NCBI GenBank assembly: GCA_001788955.1
Contig: MFXT01000005.1
Span: 1-36,410, forward strand
Length of the DNA stretch: 36,410 nt
Reading direction: 5' to 3'
Source of the DNA: Candidatus Peribacteria bacterium RIFCSPHIGHO2_02_FULL_49_16
GTDB taxonomy: Bacteria > Patescibacteriota > Gracilibacteria > Peribacterales > Peribacteraceae
In this document: piece after piece, positions 7,273-15,462 of the stretch
Layout of the letters: the number at the start of each line of letters is the position of its first letter
Position numbering within the stretch: the first letter of the stretch is position 1
Notes under the pieces: model-generated
Databases searched by the model: none
Told to the model about the DNA's origin: nothing
The model's input: the letters and a program-made list of their open reading frames with translations, nothing else
Translations under genes and position numbers: made by a program

Positions 7273-7283
7273 CAAATAGCAAT
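7261..7283. repeat. Perfect 10-bp hairpin across a stop codon
   Basis: ATTGCTATTT (7261-7270) and AAATAGCAAT (7274-7283) form a perfect stem with a 3-nt GAC loop. It contains the TGA stop of the coiled-coil gene (7270-7272) and a TTGACA word (7269-7274) that could be a -35 box for the next gene. Confidence 0.6.
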
Positions 7284-7304
7284 CGAATGATCATCATACA
7301 GCTC

Positions 7305-7910
7305 ATGATCACGAAAAAACGAACAATAACATGTGCAGCAGTAAGTTCTCTTTTTCTGCTCATGGCATGCTCTCCTGCAGTGCCGACTCGCACGCGAATG
7401 CTCGATGATCAGCTTGAAAATCCTCTTTTTGCGGAACGTTATTACGATGAGCTTGTCGAAAACATGGTAGAGATTGAGATTTATGAAAATCCTCTTGCAC
7501 ATGATCCGCAAAAAAAACGACTCATCGAACGAACGCGAAAAGAGGGTCTCGAAAACGCGAAAAAGGCAAATTCCGTCCAGAATACAGGAAAGACTGCTGC
7601 ACTGATAAGCATGGAAACATATACAAAGGGAATTGTCCTCCTCACGGATACACACCTCTTCTTTTCCTCTGAATTCGAAATCATTCCCGGTGTGGAACTT
7701 CATGTTTTTCTTACGGAAACAGTAGATCCGCGAGATGTAACCTTTCCTGATGAAACCGCAGTAGACCTCGGCATAGTACAGAGTGCATACGGCCACCAAA
7801 GTTATGCATTACCTGCCTCCATGACAGGAGCGCTCCGTATGCGCAGTATTGTTCTTTGGGACAAGGCTCTCGAACGTCTTCACGGTTTTGGACAATTACA
7901 TTCTTTGTAA
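7305..7910 (+). CDS. Lipoprotein with a DM13 domain
   Basis: A 201-aa protein from 7305 with a lipoprotein signal: basic MITKKRT, a hydrophobic core and LFLLMAC, giving a lipidated Cys22. An ATG at 7287 would add six residues. The C-terminal half fits the DM13 domain: GVELHVFLT, then VDLGIVQSAYGHQSYALP and the closing MRSIVLWDKALERLHGFGQL, close to the usual SVVIW-C-x-FG pattern. Here the conserved Cys of that closing motif is replaced by Asp (LWDKAL). DM13 domains have been suggested to bind haem or act in extracellular redox reactions. It converges on a DsbA-like lipoprotein with a 6-nt gap, which fits a shared role at the cell surface. Confidence 0.75.
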   Translation: MITKKRTITCAAVSSLFLLMACSPAVPTRTRMLDDQLENPLFAERYYDELVENMVEIEIYENPLAHDPQKKRLIERTRKEGLENAKKANSVQNTGKTAALISMETYTKGIVLLTDTHLFFSSEFEIIPGVELHVFLTETVDPRDVTFPDETAVDLGIVQSAYGHQSYALPASMTGALRMRSIVLWDKALERLHGFGQLHSL

Positions 7911-7916
7911 ATCTGT

Positions 7917-8522
7917 TTACAGCTTCTGTTGCACGCTGCTCAACCCCTTATCAATTGCAGTTGTAATCGCCTTCAGCGTGCTTTCTACCTGTTGTCCGTT
8001 CACAAAGAATGTCGGCGTCCCTTTTACACCGGCATCTTGTCCTTCTGCATAATCTTCCAAGATAACATCCTTTTTGATGTGAGACTTCATACAACGCTCA
8101 AAATGATCCATATTAAGCTCGAGTTCCTCCGCCCATGCAGAAATTTTCTCTCGATTCATTTCCGGTTGGTTCAGAAAGGCGATATCGACAAACTCCCAGA
8201 ATTTCTGCTGATTTTGATCTGCAGCACATTCACTCCCTTCCGCGGCAATTAATGCGTAACGATGAATGGAACGAAGTGGGAAATGCTTAAATTCGTAGCG
8301 AATACGTAAACCGTACTTCTCAAGAAGAGGCTGCATAATTTGTGAATGTGCCGCGCGACAGGCAGGACATTGAAAATCGGCAAATTCATGAACAATCACG
8401 GCAGCAGACGGATTCGTATCGGGATGCGGACCTTTCAACGACTCCCCGGAAATTCCCGTTGTACTCGTACAGGCAGTAAGAAAAATGGTGAAAATGACGG
8501 CAAGAGGGGCAAAATAATTCAT
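7917..8522 (-). CDS. DsbA-like thiol oxidoreductase lipoprotein
   Basis: A 201-aa protein from the ATG at 8522: MNYFAPLAVIFTIFLTAC gives a lipobox with Cys18. Then VHEFADFQCPACRAAH shows the thioredoxin-fold DsbA/DSBA-like active site CPAC (52-55). A helical insertion follows, and KGTPTFFVNGQ supplies the cis-Pro loop. Enzymes of this type form or shuffle disulfides in secreted proteins. The frame is open upstream to 8702, but those residues overlap dnaX and lack sense. It is divergent from dnaX (72-nt gap). Its redox partner could be the Trx-CcdA fusion encoded at 25550, an inference from function only. Confidence 0.85.
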   Translation of the reverse strand: MNYFAPLAVIFTIFLTACTSTTGISGESLKGPHPDTNPSAAVIVHEFADFQCPACRAAHSQIMQPLLEKYGLRIRYEFKHFPLRSIHRYALIAAEGSECAADQNQQKFWEFVDIAFLNQPEMNREKISAWAEELELNMDHFERCMKSHIKKDVILEDYAEGQDAGVKGTPTFFVNGQQVESTLKAITTAIDKGLSSVQQKL

Positions 8523-8559
8523 GTAAACAAGAATGACAGCCGCACAACCCTTATGCAAG

Positions 8560-8588
8560 TTCCACTCATAATCTATAACCTGTAATCT
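8560..8588 (+). promoter_or_regulatory. dnaX promoter, leaderless arrangement
   Basis: TTCCAC (8560-8565), 17-nt spacer ending in TG, and TAATCT (8583-8588, extended -10 type), followed by 6 nt to the dnaX ATG at 8595. Confidence 0.5.
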
Positions 8589-8594
8589 ACATCC

Positions 8595-9974
8595 ATGACC
8601 CTTTACCGCACCTATCGACCTCAATCCTTTGCAGAGGTCATTGGCCAGAAACACATTACAGAAACGCTCCAAAACGCCGTTGATCAGGATCGTATCGCAC
8701 ATGCATATCTTTTTTCCGGTTCACGCGGAACAGGGAAAACATCTATTGCACGCATACTGGCAAAAGCGATTTTCATTCGATCTCTAGAAGAGGGTGTCCG
8801 AAAAGAGCAGATTCTCCGGGCGCTGCAGGAGGGAAATATGATTGACCTCCTCGAAATCGACGCCGCAAGCAACGGAGGAATTGACGAAATTCGCTCCATT
8901 CTGGAAAATATGTATTTCCCTCCGATTCTCGCAAGCGCGAAAGTTACCATTATCGATGAAGCACACATGCTCTCAAAATCGGCATGCGATGCGCTCCTTA
9001 AAACTCTGGAGGAACCCCCATCACATGCATATTTTATTTTGGCTACGACAGAGCTTTGGAAAATTCCCAATACCATCCAGTCACGCTGTCAGCGATTTTC
9101 ATTCAATATGCATACGGAGGAAGACGTTGTTATGCAACTCGCTTCTATTGCTCATCAGGAGATAATCTCGATCGACGAAAGTGCACTCAAGAAGATTGCA
9201 CATCATGCGAACGGGAGTATGCGTGATGGCATCACACTCCTTGATCAATTGCGTACAGAAGGACACATTACCGAAGACATCGTACATAATCGTCTGGGAA
9301 CAGGAAAAGACGTTTCTCTAGAGAACATATTCACTGCTCTCATGCATCACGACACAGTAACCATTCTTACTGCTCTTCAAGCAATCGAGCAGGCAGCGGT
9401 TCCCTTCGACAATATTCTTCGTGAAATGCTCACGAAACTCCGTACGCAATTGCACATGGACCTGCAGAAAGGCAATGATACGCGTCGCACATTGCATATG
9501 CTTCATGCGATACTCAATACTCTGCGTGCAATACGCACATCTCCCCTGCCGGCATTGACTGTAGAGGCGGCATTGATTGCATTGTGTGAATCACAGTCAG
9601 ACGACGCATCAGCCTCCGCCAAGGTGGAGCCTGTTGTAAATCAAGATGAGGGAGACGATCCAGAACTTGAACAGATTCAGCACTGTTGGCCGCGAGTTGT
9701 GGAACAGATGTTGCCACCATCCGCAAAAATGTCTCTGAAAACCGGTCAATTGCTCTCTTGTAAAAAACATATACTCACCATCTGCTTTCCCTCCGCATTC
9801 CATCATCAAAAAGTGATACAGCCGGAAGCGATGCACACTATGCAGAATCTCCTGCAAAAGCAGATAGATTATCCTGTACGCATACGCTGCATAGTAAAAA
9901 AAGAACGAACTGATATTCCAATAAAGCCATACTCTGCGGTAGATCTTGCCAAAGCAGCAAGAGAAGTTTTTTAA
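8595..9974 (+). CDS. dnaX: DNA polymerase III subunit gamma/tau
   Basis: A 459-aa clamp-loader ATPase: MTLYRTYRPQSFAEVIGQ opening, Walker A GSRGTGKT (42-49), Walker B VTIIDEAH (117-124), sensor 1 ILATTE (149-154) and the SRCQRF arginine-finger motif (163-168). It drives loading of the beta clamp in the replisome. Between Walker A and the EIDAAS motif (87-92) typical DnaX proteins have a four-Cys zinc module; here that stretch (AIFIRSLEEGVRKEQI and on) has no Cys at all. The C-terminal region after about residue 330 is short compared with tau, and may bind few partners. The start fits the leaderless promoter. glyA follows 15 nt downstream. Confidence 0.93.
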   Translation: MTLYRTYRPQSFAEVIGQKHITETLQNAVDQDRIAHAYLFSGSRGTGKTSIARILAKAIFIRSLEEGVRKEQILRALQEGNMIDLLEIDAASNGGIDEIRSILENMYFPPILASAKVTIIDEAHMLSKSACDALLKTLEEPPSHAYFILATTELWKIPNTIQSRCQRFSFNMHTEEDVVMQLASIAHQEIISIDESALKKIAHHANGSMRDGITLLDQLRTEGHITEDIVHNRLGTGKDVSLENIFTALMHHDTVTILTALQAIEQAAVPFDNILREMLTKLRTQLHMDLQKGNDTRRTLHMLHAILNTLRAIRTSPLPALTVEAALIALCESQSDDASASAKVEPVVNQDEGDDPELEQIQHCWPRVVEQMLPPSAKMSLKTGQLLSCKKHILTICFPSAFHHQKVIQPEAMHTMQNLLQKQIDYPVRIRCIVKKERTDIPIKPYSAVDLAKAAREVF

Positions 9975-9989
9975 CGGTATGAAGGTGAT

Positions 9990-11336
9990 ATGATTCACAA
10001 CACCATGACGCACACCGATACATTCGCAGGCGCAGGACAATTGCCGTATCTCAAAGCAGATGCAGAAGTTTTTACAGCAATTGAAGGAGAAAAACAGCGA
10101 CAACTGGACGGCGTGGAACTCATTGCATCAGAAAATTATACCTCCGGCGCCGTTCTGGAAGCATTGGGAAGTATCATGACGAATAAGTACGCCGAAGGAT
10201 TTCCGGGAAAGAGATACTACGGCGGACAACAGTTCACTGATAGCATAGAAACATTGGCGATTGAGCGGGCAAAAACTCTGTTTCGTTGTGATCATGCCAA
10301 TGTCCAGCCTCTCTCCGGTGCTCCGGCAAACATTGCGGTCTATCTCGCTTGGATGAAACCCGGAGATACTATTCTTGGAATGGATCTCACGCATGGAGGA
10401 CATCTGACACATGGATCTCCCGTCACCGCCATGGCAAAGATATTCAATTTTGTACGCTATAAAATGAAAGATACGGAAACCGGAGAAATTGACTTCGACC
10501 AGATGCATGATATTGCCAAAAAAGAACAACCCAAGATCATTCTTGCAGGCTTTTCCGCCTATCCTCGGGAACTCAATTACAAAGCCTTCAAAGAGATTGC
10601 TGATGGAGTCGGAGCTGTCGCCATGGCCGATATGGCACATATCGCAGGACTCATTGCCGCTGGAGTGTTGCGCAATCCTTTTGATGACGATTTTCACATT
10701 ATGACAACCACAACACATAAAACGCTTCGCGGTCCGCGTGGCGGCATGATTCTTACACGCGGCACGGTCAGTAATCCCTTAAAAGCTCCCGAACACACGA
10801 TCGACAATCTTCCGACGATTATCGATCGCAGCGTCTTTCCCGGTTTTCAGGGCGGGCCGCATATGAATACCATTGCAGCAATCGCCGTTGCACTCCAAGA
10901 AGCAAAAACACCGGAATTTAAAACGTATGCGGAGCAAATCATAAAAAACGCAAAACACCTCGCGGCATTTCTTATGAAAAACGGGTGCAAACTCGTTACC
11001 AACGGAACAGACAATCATCTTATGGTCATTGATTGCATGACATCATGGAATATACATGGGAAAGAAACGGAATACGTTCTCGATCAGATCGGCATCACAG
11101 CAAGCAAGAGCACGATTCCTGATGATCCAAATCCACCCTTCATGCCCAGTGGACTTCGTATTGGTACCCCGGCAATCACCACGCGAGGCATGAAAGAGCA
11201 GGATATGGAAACTTTGGGCAGATTCATGCTTGATGCCATCACCCATAAAACAGACGAAAAATATTTACAGAAAATTCACAAGGAAGTAAAAACATTCTGT
11301 CGTCAATTTCCGGTTCCGGGGATTTCCGCAGATTAG
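9990..11336 (+). CDS. glyA: Serine hydroxymethyltransferase
   Basis: A 448-aa PLP enzyme converting serine and tetrahydrofolate to glycine and methylene-tetrahydrofolate, the main source of one-carbon units for dTMP and purines. Visible motifs: GVELIASENYTSGAVLEA (41-58), NKYAEGFPGKRYYGG (65-79), the ADMAHIAGL strand (213-221) and the PLP-binding TTTTHKTLRGPRGG with Lys244. C-terminal LRIGTPAITTRGM is also typical. Length is slightly above the family's usual 410-430 owing to a longer N-terminus. AAGGTGAT precedes the ATG closely; a TATGAA box 6 nt upstream is an alternative. It follows dnaX by 15 nt and may share its transcript. Confidence 0.96.
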   Translation: MIHNTMTHTDTFAGAGQLPYLKADAEVFTAIEGEKQRQLDGVELIASENYTSGAVLEALGSIMTNKYAEGFPGKRYYGGQQFTDSIETLAIERAKTLFRCDHANVQPLSGAPANIAVYLAWMKPGDTILGMDLTHGGHLTHGSPVTAMAKIFNFVRYKMKDTETGEIDFDQMHDIAKKEQPKIILAGFSAYPRELNYKAFKEIADGVGAVAMADMAHIAGLIAAGVLRNPFDDDFHIMTTTTHKTLRGPRGGMILTRGTVSNPLKAPEHTIDNLPTIIDRSVFPGFQGGPHMNTIAAIAVALQEAKTPEFKTYAEQIIKNAKHLAAFLMKNGCKLVTNGTDNHLMVIDCMTSWNIHGKETEYVLDQIGITASKSTIPDDPNPPFMPSGLRIGTPAITTRGMKEQDMETLGRFMLDAITHKTDEKYLQKIHKEVKTFCRQFPVPGISAD

Positions 11337-11370
11337 GAGGGTGGCAAGGGAAAGCCATTTAAAGAACAAA

Positions 11371-11431
11371 AAATTTTTTCATACAACATTCTCTATGAAT
11401 AGACCATTCAAAGATGTTGCATAAAAAATTT
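11371..11431. repeat. Long hairpin downstream of glyA
   Basis: AAATTTTTT (11371-11379) pairs with AAAAAATTT (11423-11431); AT/AT and CAACAT (11384-11389)/ATGTTG (11414-11419) continue the stem with a bulge and one mismatch. It may end the glyA transcript or mark the left limit of the structured region that follows. Confidence 0.6.
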
Positions 11432-11444
11432 ACACGAATATGAT
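11417..11444 (+). promoter_or_regulatory. Promoter-like sequence for the putative structured RNA
   Basis: TTGCAT (11417-11422), 16-nt spacer, TATGAT (11439-11444). The predicted start near 11451 lies just before the first of a series of hairpins. This matches the style of other promoters in the window but is unproven. Confidence 0.45.
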
Positions 11445-11449
11445 GACAT

Positions 11450-12016
11450 GATTTGTTGACCGAAGAGCTGTTAACAAATCGTTGATCCTTAAGGCCTGCG
11501 GCCTTGCGCAAAACAAACACACATATGCTTGACTCTATGAGTCAAGAACCCCGGGGTCCAAACCCGCATGGGCTTGGACCCCACCCCTTTTGCTCCTTAA
11601 TACCATCGAATCAACACAGAGAGAAGACTAGTCATGCGTTCTTCGCACTCGTTCCTCCTGGTCACACTTCGCGTCTCTTCCGCCACTTCTGGGTACAGGA
11701 ACGTGACTGTTAAGTGCTGCGTGACTACCCTTCTCTCTGCTCTGCGATGCTACGTACGATGAATAGCATGAGGATGCACCGTCGTACGCACCACAATACT
11801 TCCCAGTGTTCCCCTTTGCGTATGCGAAGTTCGGTGAACCGGTCCGGGAACCTCGCCTGGTCACGAGGAGAAACAAGCGACCGGAGCACTGCAGAGAGCC
11901 GAGGTATCCTCACCTCAATTTCCTTCATTTTTAACGGCTCAGTAGCCTTTACGTGCTACCGATAGTCGGGAGGAAATAACACAAACACAAAAAGGCCTCT
12001 TCAAAAGGGCCTTTTT
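11450..12016 (+). ncRNA. Putative large structured non-coding RNA, about 560 nt
   Basis: No convincing ORF lies here, yet inverted repeats are nested and dense. Local hairpins: 11450-11480 (11 bp with one G-U), 11491-11505 (AAGGCC/GGCCTT), 11528-11546 (CTTGACTC/GAGTCAAG), 11553-11582 (GGGGTCCAA/TTGGACCCC). A long-range helix joins 11617-11638 to 11718-11739: 10 bp (CAGAGAGAAG/CTTCTCTCTG), a 2x2 internal loop, then 10 bp including TAGTCA/TGACTA and two G-U pairs. Inside it GCACT/AGTGC (11645/11713) and CGTTCCT/AGGAACG (11650/11697) pair. Further stems: CGTACGA/TCGTACG (11753/11782), AATACT/AGTGTT (11795/11805), CTTTGC/GCGAAG (11814/11824), CCGGTC/GACCGG (11839/11879) enclosing CCTCG/CGAGG (11851/11864), GAGCCG/CGGCTC (11896/11935), GTAGC/GCTAC (11942/11955). 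An intrinsic terminator closes it. Hallmarks of RNase P RNA, tmRNA, SRP RNA and group II domain V were looked for and not seen. Confidence 0.6.
11989..12016. terminator. Bidirectional intrinsic terminator
   Basis: AAAAAGGCC (11989-11997) pairs perfectly with GGCCTTTTT (12008-12016) around a 10-nt loop. It gives a T-run on both strands, so it can end the + strand RNA as well as the - strand ATPase gene whose stop is at 12018. Confidence 0.9.
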
Positions 12017-12017
12017 G

Positions 12018-14708
12018 TTATCCGCTCTTTTCCTTCTCCTCTTTCGCCTGCAACATAGTTTTACTCGGAGGAGGAACGCCGCCGGTTTTCTCGAGTTTCT
12101 CTGTAAGATCCTTCTGTTGATTCTTTTCATCAGCCGACAACATTTCTCCTAAAAATTCCTTCTTCCGCAGCGCGTTAAACTCATTCTTCCACATCTCTCG
12201 ATCGCGCCACTTGCGATACTCCTCAAGAGACATTTTCTTTGCACGTGCTTTTTTGCGTTCTTCTTCTTCTTTTTCCACACGCTTCGTTTCTTTTTTACCC
12301 TCCTGTACCGCATGCGTAGACACGGAGAGCCATTCTGAAATATTTTTCTCAACAATCGCACGTTTTTCGGCATATCGCTCACGAGAAAGGGCACGAATTT
12401 TCTCTATTCCCCCCTCACTTTTCTGCACATTCGGTGGAGGAAGCGTATGCACAGAAAATGGTTTGCTAGGCACACCGTCAATGAGTAAACGTATATAGAC
12501 ATGATATTTCGGCAGACTTAATACATCCTTCGGCGATACATCTTCTTCAAACTGCAAACTCATTACTTCTGCATCATCAGAACCCACTTGGAAACTGATG
12601 AGCGTTCCGACGTTTCCGAAAACTGCATCACGCAGAGTGGTATTTCTGTCACCAAGAAGCAGTTGTGTCACATACTGATTGGCCATCGTCAGGCTAAGAC
12701 GATACTTTCTCGCCTCGCTCAAAATGGTTGCAAAAGACTCCGTTGCAAAGTTCTGAAATTCATCAACAAATAGGAAGAAATCCCGACGTTCACTTTCTGC
12801 AACATCCGCACGACTCATAGCGTCAATCTGGAACTTCGTCACGAGTATGGAACCGAGAAATGCAGCAGTGTCTTCACCAATTTTTCCTTTACTTAAATTG
12901 ACCAGAACAATCTTTCCGCTATCCATTGCATGACGTAGATCGAGCCGGGAACGCACTTGTCCGATAATGTTTCGCATTAAGGGGCTGGAAAGAAGTTGTC
13001 CGATCTTATTCTGAATGGCCGCCGTTGCTTCAACGCGATATTTCTCATTCCAGCTTGCAAATTCCGCCTCCCAGAAACTCTTTACTGTTGGATCTGTAAC
13101 TTTCTCCAAAACTTTTGCACGATAGGCTTCATCGGTGAACATGCGTGGAATGCCGAGCATAGATGCATTCCCTGCTTCCACCAGTGCCAAAAGCGTATTT
13201 CGCAGGATATGTTCCATGCGTCCACTCCACACATCGGGCCATATCTTGGTAAAAACACTCATGAGACCCGATACAATCAGAGGGCGTTGTTCGGGATGGC
13301 GGCATTCCAGCACATTGAATGACAAAGGGAATTCGCGATCAGATGGATCAAAGAGCACAACATCATTCTGACGACGTTTAGGGATGAACTGCAGCACCGC
13401 ATCAATCAAATCCCCATGCGGGTCAATGACACCTACTCCCCTTCCTGCGTAGATATCACTAAAAATCATATTCTCCAGAAACACGGATTTTCCCATACCG
13501 GTCTTTCCAAGCATATAGACATGCCGACGACGATCTTCTTTCTTGATGCCAAATCGCGTTCTCTTCCCACGGTACACCGCTTCACCAAGAGTCGTGACAT
13601 CTTCGACATTCTGTGTTATAAGCGGAACATTAAGTGGAGGACCTAGTTTCTTCGAACTCACACAATCAAAATTGGGTGTTTGAACGATCGCGGTGGGAAT
13701 ATGCCAAATGGTTGCAAGTTCTTCAGTGGAAAACACATTTGCTCTACGAGAAAATCTCACAGAAAGTGATGGAAAAATTTGCAGACGCGATAGTGCAAAC
13801 CCATTGCAATGTGGCAAGGTGAATTGCCGAAAACTACTCGCAATCTCCCGTACTTTGATCTGCGCATCTTCTTGATGTTCTCGTGCTGCAATGACGCTGA
13901 TACGCACATTTGCCTGGAAGAGAAGACGATTGACTTTATCCACTGCGGCAGTCGTACTGTCTTCCCGATCGTGGCTGCGCATGTTCATTTTGGATGTGAG
14001 ATCTTCTTCTCTGTCGATACCCTCTGCTGTCGCTGCCGCCTTGAGAGGCGCAAACCACAGACGAAAGCCACCAAGCACTATATACAGAGGTAAGAGAAAT
14101 AGACGCCGCCAACCTCGGGCAAGGTAGGCACGCGCCAGAAGAAGGGCATATATATTGGAATGTTTTGCAAGGCCCTTTCCCAAAAAGGGAATGAGTTTTA
14201 ATGCACGACGGCGATACGAACCATTTATCGGACGCATCGCAATCTGTACATGCCCACGCATCCCCTCTTTGGGGTACTGCACAAGTGCGGATGTTATGCC
14301 TGCAATCGTGTCAACGTTCTGACGGCTCGCTATATCCGCAAACTGACTGTATCGCTTGATCGGGAACACTTCTGGCGCAGAAAGACGCAAATCTGCCGAA
14401 ACGACAACTTCACCTTCGTTGGCAGCAAAGGTATGCAGTGGCACTTCTTCGATCTCCGCATCCGGATACTGCCCATAGACCTGACTCTTCAGAAGCGCTG
14501 CCGTATGCGGACTCACGCGCGCGTAGAGCCCCACTTTCCCTCCCGTAGATCCCATTTCAAATGATATATTCTTGTCCAGACCGCGCAGTGCATGAAGTGC
14601 GGATAAGACAGATTCCATCATCAGCGGCCCACGTGCCATGCTCGGATCATCAGGATCGGGCAAAGGCGGGCGAATAAGAAGAAGGACATTTTGGAGAGAC
14701 TGCTTCAT
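12018..14708 (-). CDS. DUF87/TraG-type ATPase, type IV secretion or DNA-transfer related
   Basis: An 896-aa protein. The N-terminal half (1-380) is a divergent domain with a hydrophobic segment near 203-222. From about 385 a RecA-like motor follows: MLGKTGMGKS (Walker A, 399-408), GVIDPHGDLIDAVL (426-439) and FFLFVDEFQNFATES (Walker B, 644-658), then a Gln/Asn segment MANQYVTQL typical of VirD4/TraG/TraD coupling-type ATPases. The C-terminus (from about 770) is a Lys/Glu-rich coiled coil. CPR genomes often carry such proteins without a full secretion system; they may pump DNA or serve pilus or conjugation functions. Its start overlaps the hrcA stop by 4 nt (ATGA), so it is translationally coupled to hrcA. 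Confidence 0.8.
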   Translation of the reverse strand: MKQSLQNVLLLIRPPLPDPDDPSMARGPLMMESVLSALHALRGLDKNISFEMGSTGGKVGLYARVSPHTAALLKSQVYGQYPDAEIEEVPLHTFAANEGEVVVSADLRLSAPEVFPIKRYSQFADIASRQNVDTIAGITSALVQYPKEGMRGHVQIAMRPINGSYRRRALKLIPFLGKGLAKHSNIYALLLARAYLARGWRRLFLLPLYIVLGGFRLWFAPLKAAATAEGIDREEDLTSKMNMRSHDREDSTTAAVDKVNRLLFQANVRISVIAAREHQEDAQIKVREIASSFRQFTLPHCNGFALSRLQIFPSLSVRFSRRANVFSTEELATIWHIPTAIVQTPNFDCVSSKKLGPPLNVPLITQNVEDVTTLGEAVYRGKRTRFGIKKEDRRRHVYMLGKTGMGKSVFLENMIFSDIYAGRGVGVIDPHGDLIDAVLQFIPKRRQNDVVLFDPSDREFPLSFNVLECRHPEQRPLIVSGLMSVFTKIWPDVWSGRMEHILRNTLLALVEAGNASMLGIPRMFTDEAYRAKVLEKVTDPTVKSFWEAEFASWNEKYRVEATAAIQNKIGQLLSSPLMRNIIGQVRSRLDLRHAMDSGKIVLVNLSKGKIGEDTAAFLGSILVTKFQIDAMSRADVAESERRDFFLFVDEFQNFATESFATILSEARKYRLSLTMANQYVTQLLLGDRNTTLRDAVFGNVGTLISFQVGSDDAEVMSLQFEEDVSPKDVLSLPKYHVYIRLLIDGVPSKPFSVHTLPPPNVQKSEGGIEKIRALSRERYAEKRAIVEKNISEWLSVSTHAVQEGKKETKRVEKEEEERKKARAKKMSLEEYRKWRDREMWKNEFNALRKKEFLGEMLSADEKNQQKDLTEKLEKTGGVPPPSKTMLQAKEEKEKSG

Positions 14709-15415
14709 GAAGACCGAAGTAAGTCAGCAATACACTCAAGGGCAACAGTATTGTAGCCGTAATCCATACGCAGAGGACCGACAATACCCACTGCGCCACG
14801 ATTCCCACGAACGCTGTATTCTGTCACAATCATACTGCAACTCTGCATCTGTGGCAGAAGATGATCCTCACCAATGTAATACCGGATATGATCATCAACA
14901 CACACCTCTTCTAGAAAGTCAATTATTCCACTTTCGAGTGTTTCCACCACACCGCTTGCCAGCAATTGATCCTCCTGAAATTCCGGAAGGCGAAGGGTAT
15001 TGGCGAGTCCAAGGTAATGGACATGGTGTTTGTGAGGGACGGTGGCAAAAGCAATATTCGGAATCATTTGTGAAAGAAGCGCCACAGATTCATAAACACG
15101 TTCCTGATCTTTGTGCTGAAAATACTGTTCACGCAGACTTTCAAAGCGTTTTCGCACCTGCTTTTCGTACTGGGATGGCTCCATGAATTCTTTTACATAT
15201 GCCCGATACCCCTTTGCCGTGGGAATACGACCGGCGGAAATATGCGGCTGTATCAGATACCCTTCATCCTCCAGATATGCCATTTCATTGCGAATTGTTG
15301 CTGGCGAGACGATAAATTGTCCTCCTTTCAAGAGACTCTTAGAACCTACAGGAAGTGCTGTCTGAATAAACTGATCAATAATGGCAACCAGGAGTTTGCT
15401 CTGTCGCACATTCAT
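14705..15415 (-). CDS. hrcA: Heat-inducible transcription repressor HrcA, short form
   Basis: A 236-aa protein from the ATG at 15415 (MNVRQSKLLVAIIDQFIQTA). The N-terminal winged helix is clear: PVGSKSLL, then SPATIRNEMAYLEDEGYL and the HISAGRIPTAKGYRAYV wing. Typical HrcA has about 340 residues; here the central insertion domain is largely absent. HrcA binds CIRCE and represses heat-shock genes, releasing them when GroEL is busy with unfolded proteins. A CIRCE site lies 12 nt upstream of this start, so self-control is likely. The frame's earlier ATGs lie inside or beside CIRCE. Unusually the downstream partner is a TraG-type ATPase, not grpE or dnaK. Confidence 0.92.
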   Translation of the reverse strand: MNVRQSKLLVAIIDQFIQTALPVGSKSLLKGGQFIVSPATIRNEMAYLEDEGYLIQPHISAGRIPTAKGYRAYVKEFMEPSQYEKQVRKRFESLREQYFQHKDQERVYESVALLSQMIPNIAFATVPHKHHVHYLGLANTLRLPEFQEDQLLASGVVETLESGIIDFLEEVCVDDHIRYYIGEDHLLPQMQSCSMIVTEYSVRGNRGAVGIVGPLRMDYGYNTVALECIADLLRSS

Positions 15416-15426
15416 ACCCACCAGCA

Positions 15427-15451
15427 TAGCACTCATAAAGCGCGAGTGCTA
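15427..15451. promoter_or_regulatory. CIRCE operator
   Basis: TAGCACTC (15427-15434), 9-nt spacer, GAGTGCTA (15444-15451): the CIRCE inverted repeat apart from its outermost base pair. It lies between rpmE and hrcA, 12 nt before the hrcA start. HrcA should bind here and control hrcA and the ATPase gene. Confidence 0.92.
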
Positions 15452-15462
15452 GCTAAAGAACC

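Noticed and set aside
10128-10718. 196-aa open frame on the - strand
   Set aside because: Antisense to glyA.
11504-11928. Short frames (67-82 aa) on both strands in the structured region
   Set aside because: No start signals, odd composition rich in Arg, Ser, Cys and His, and they are cut across by paired helices.
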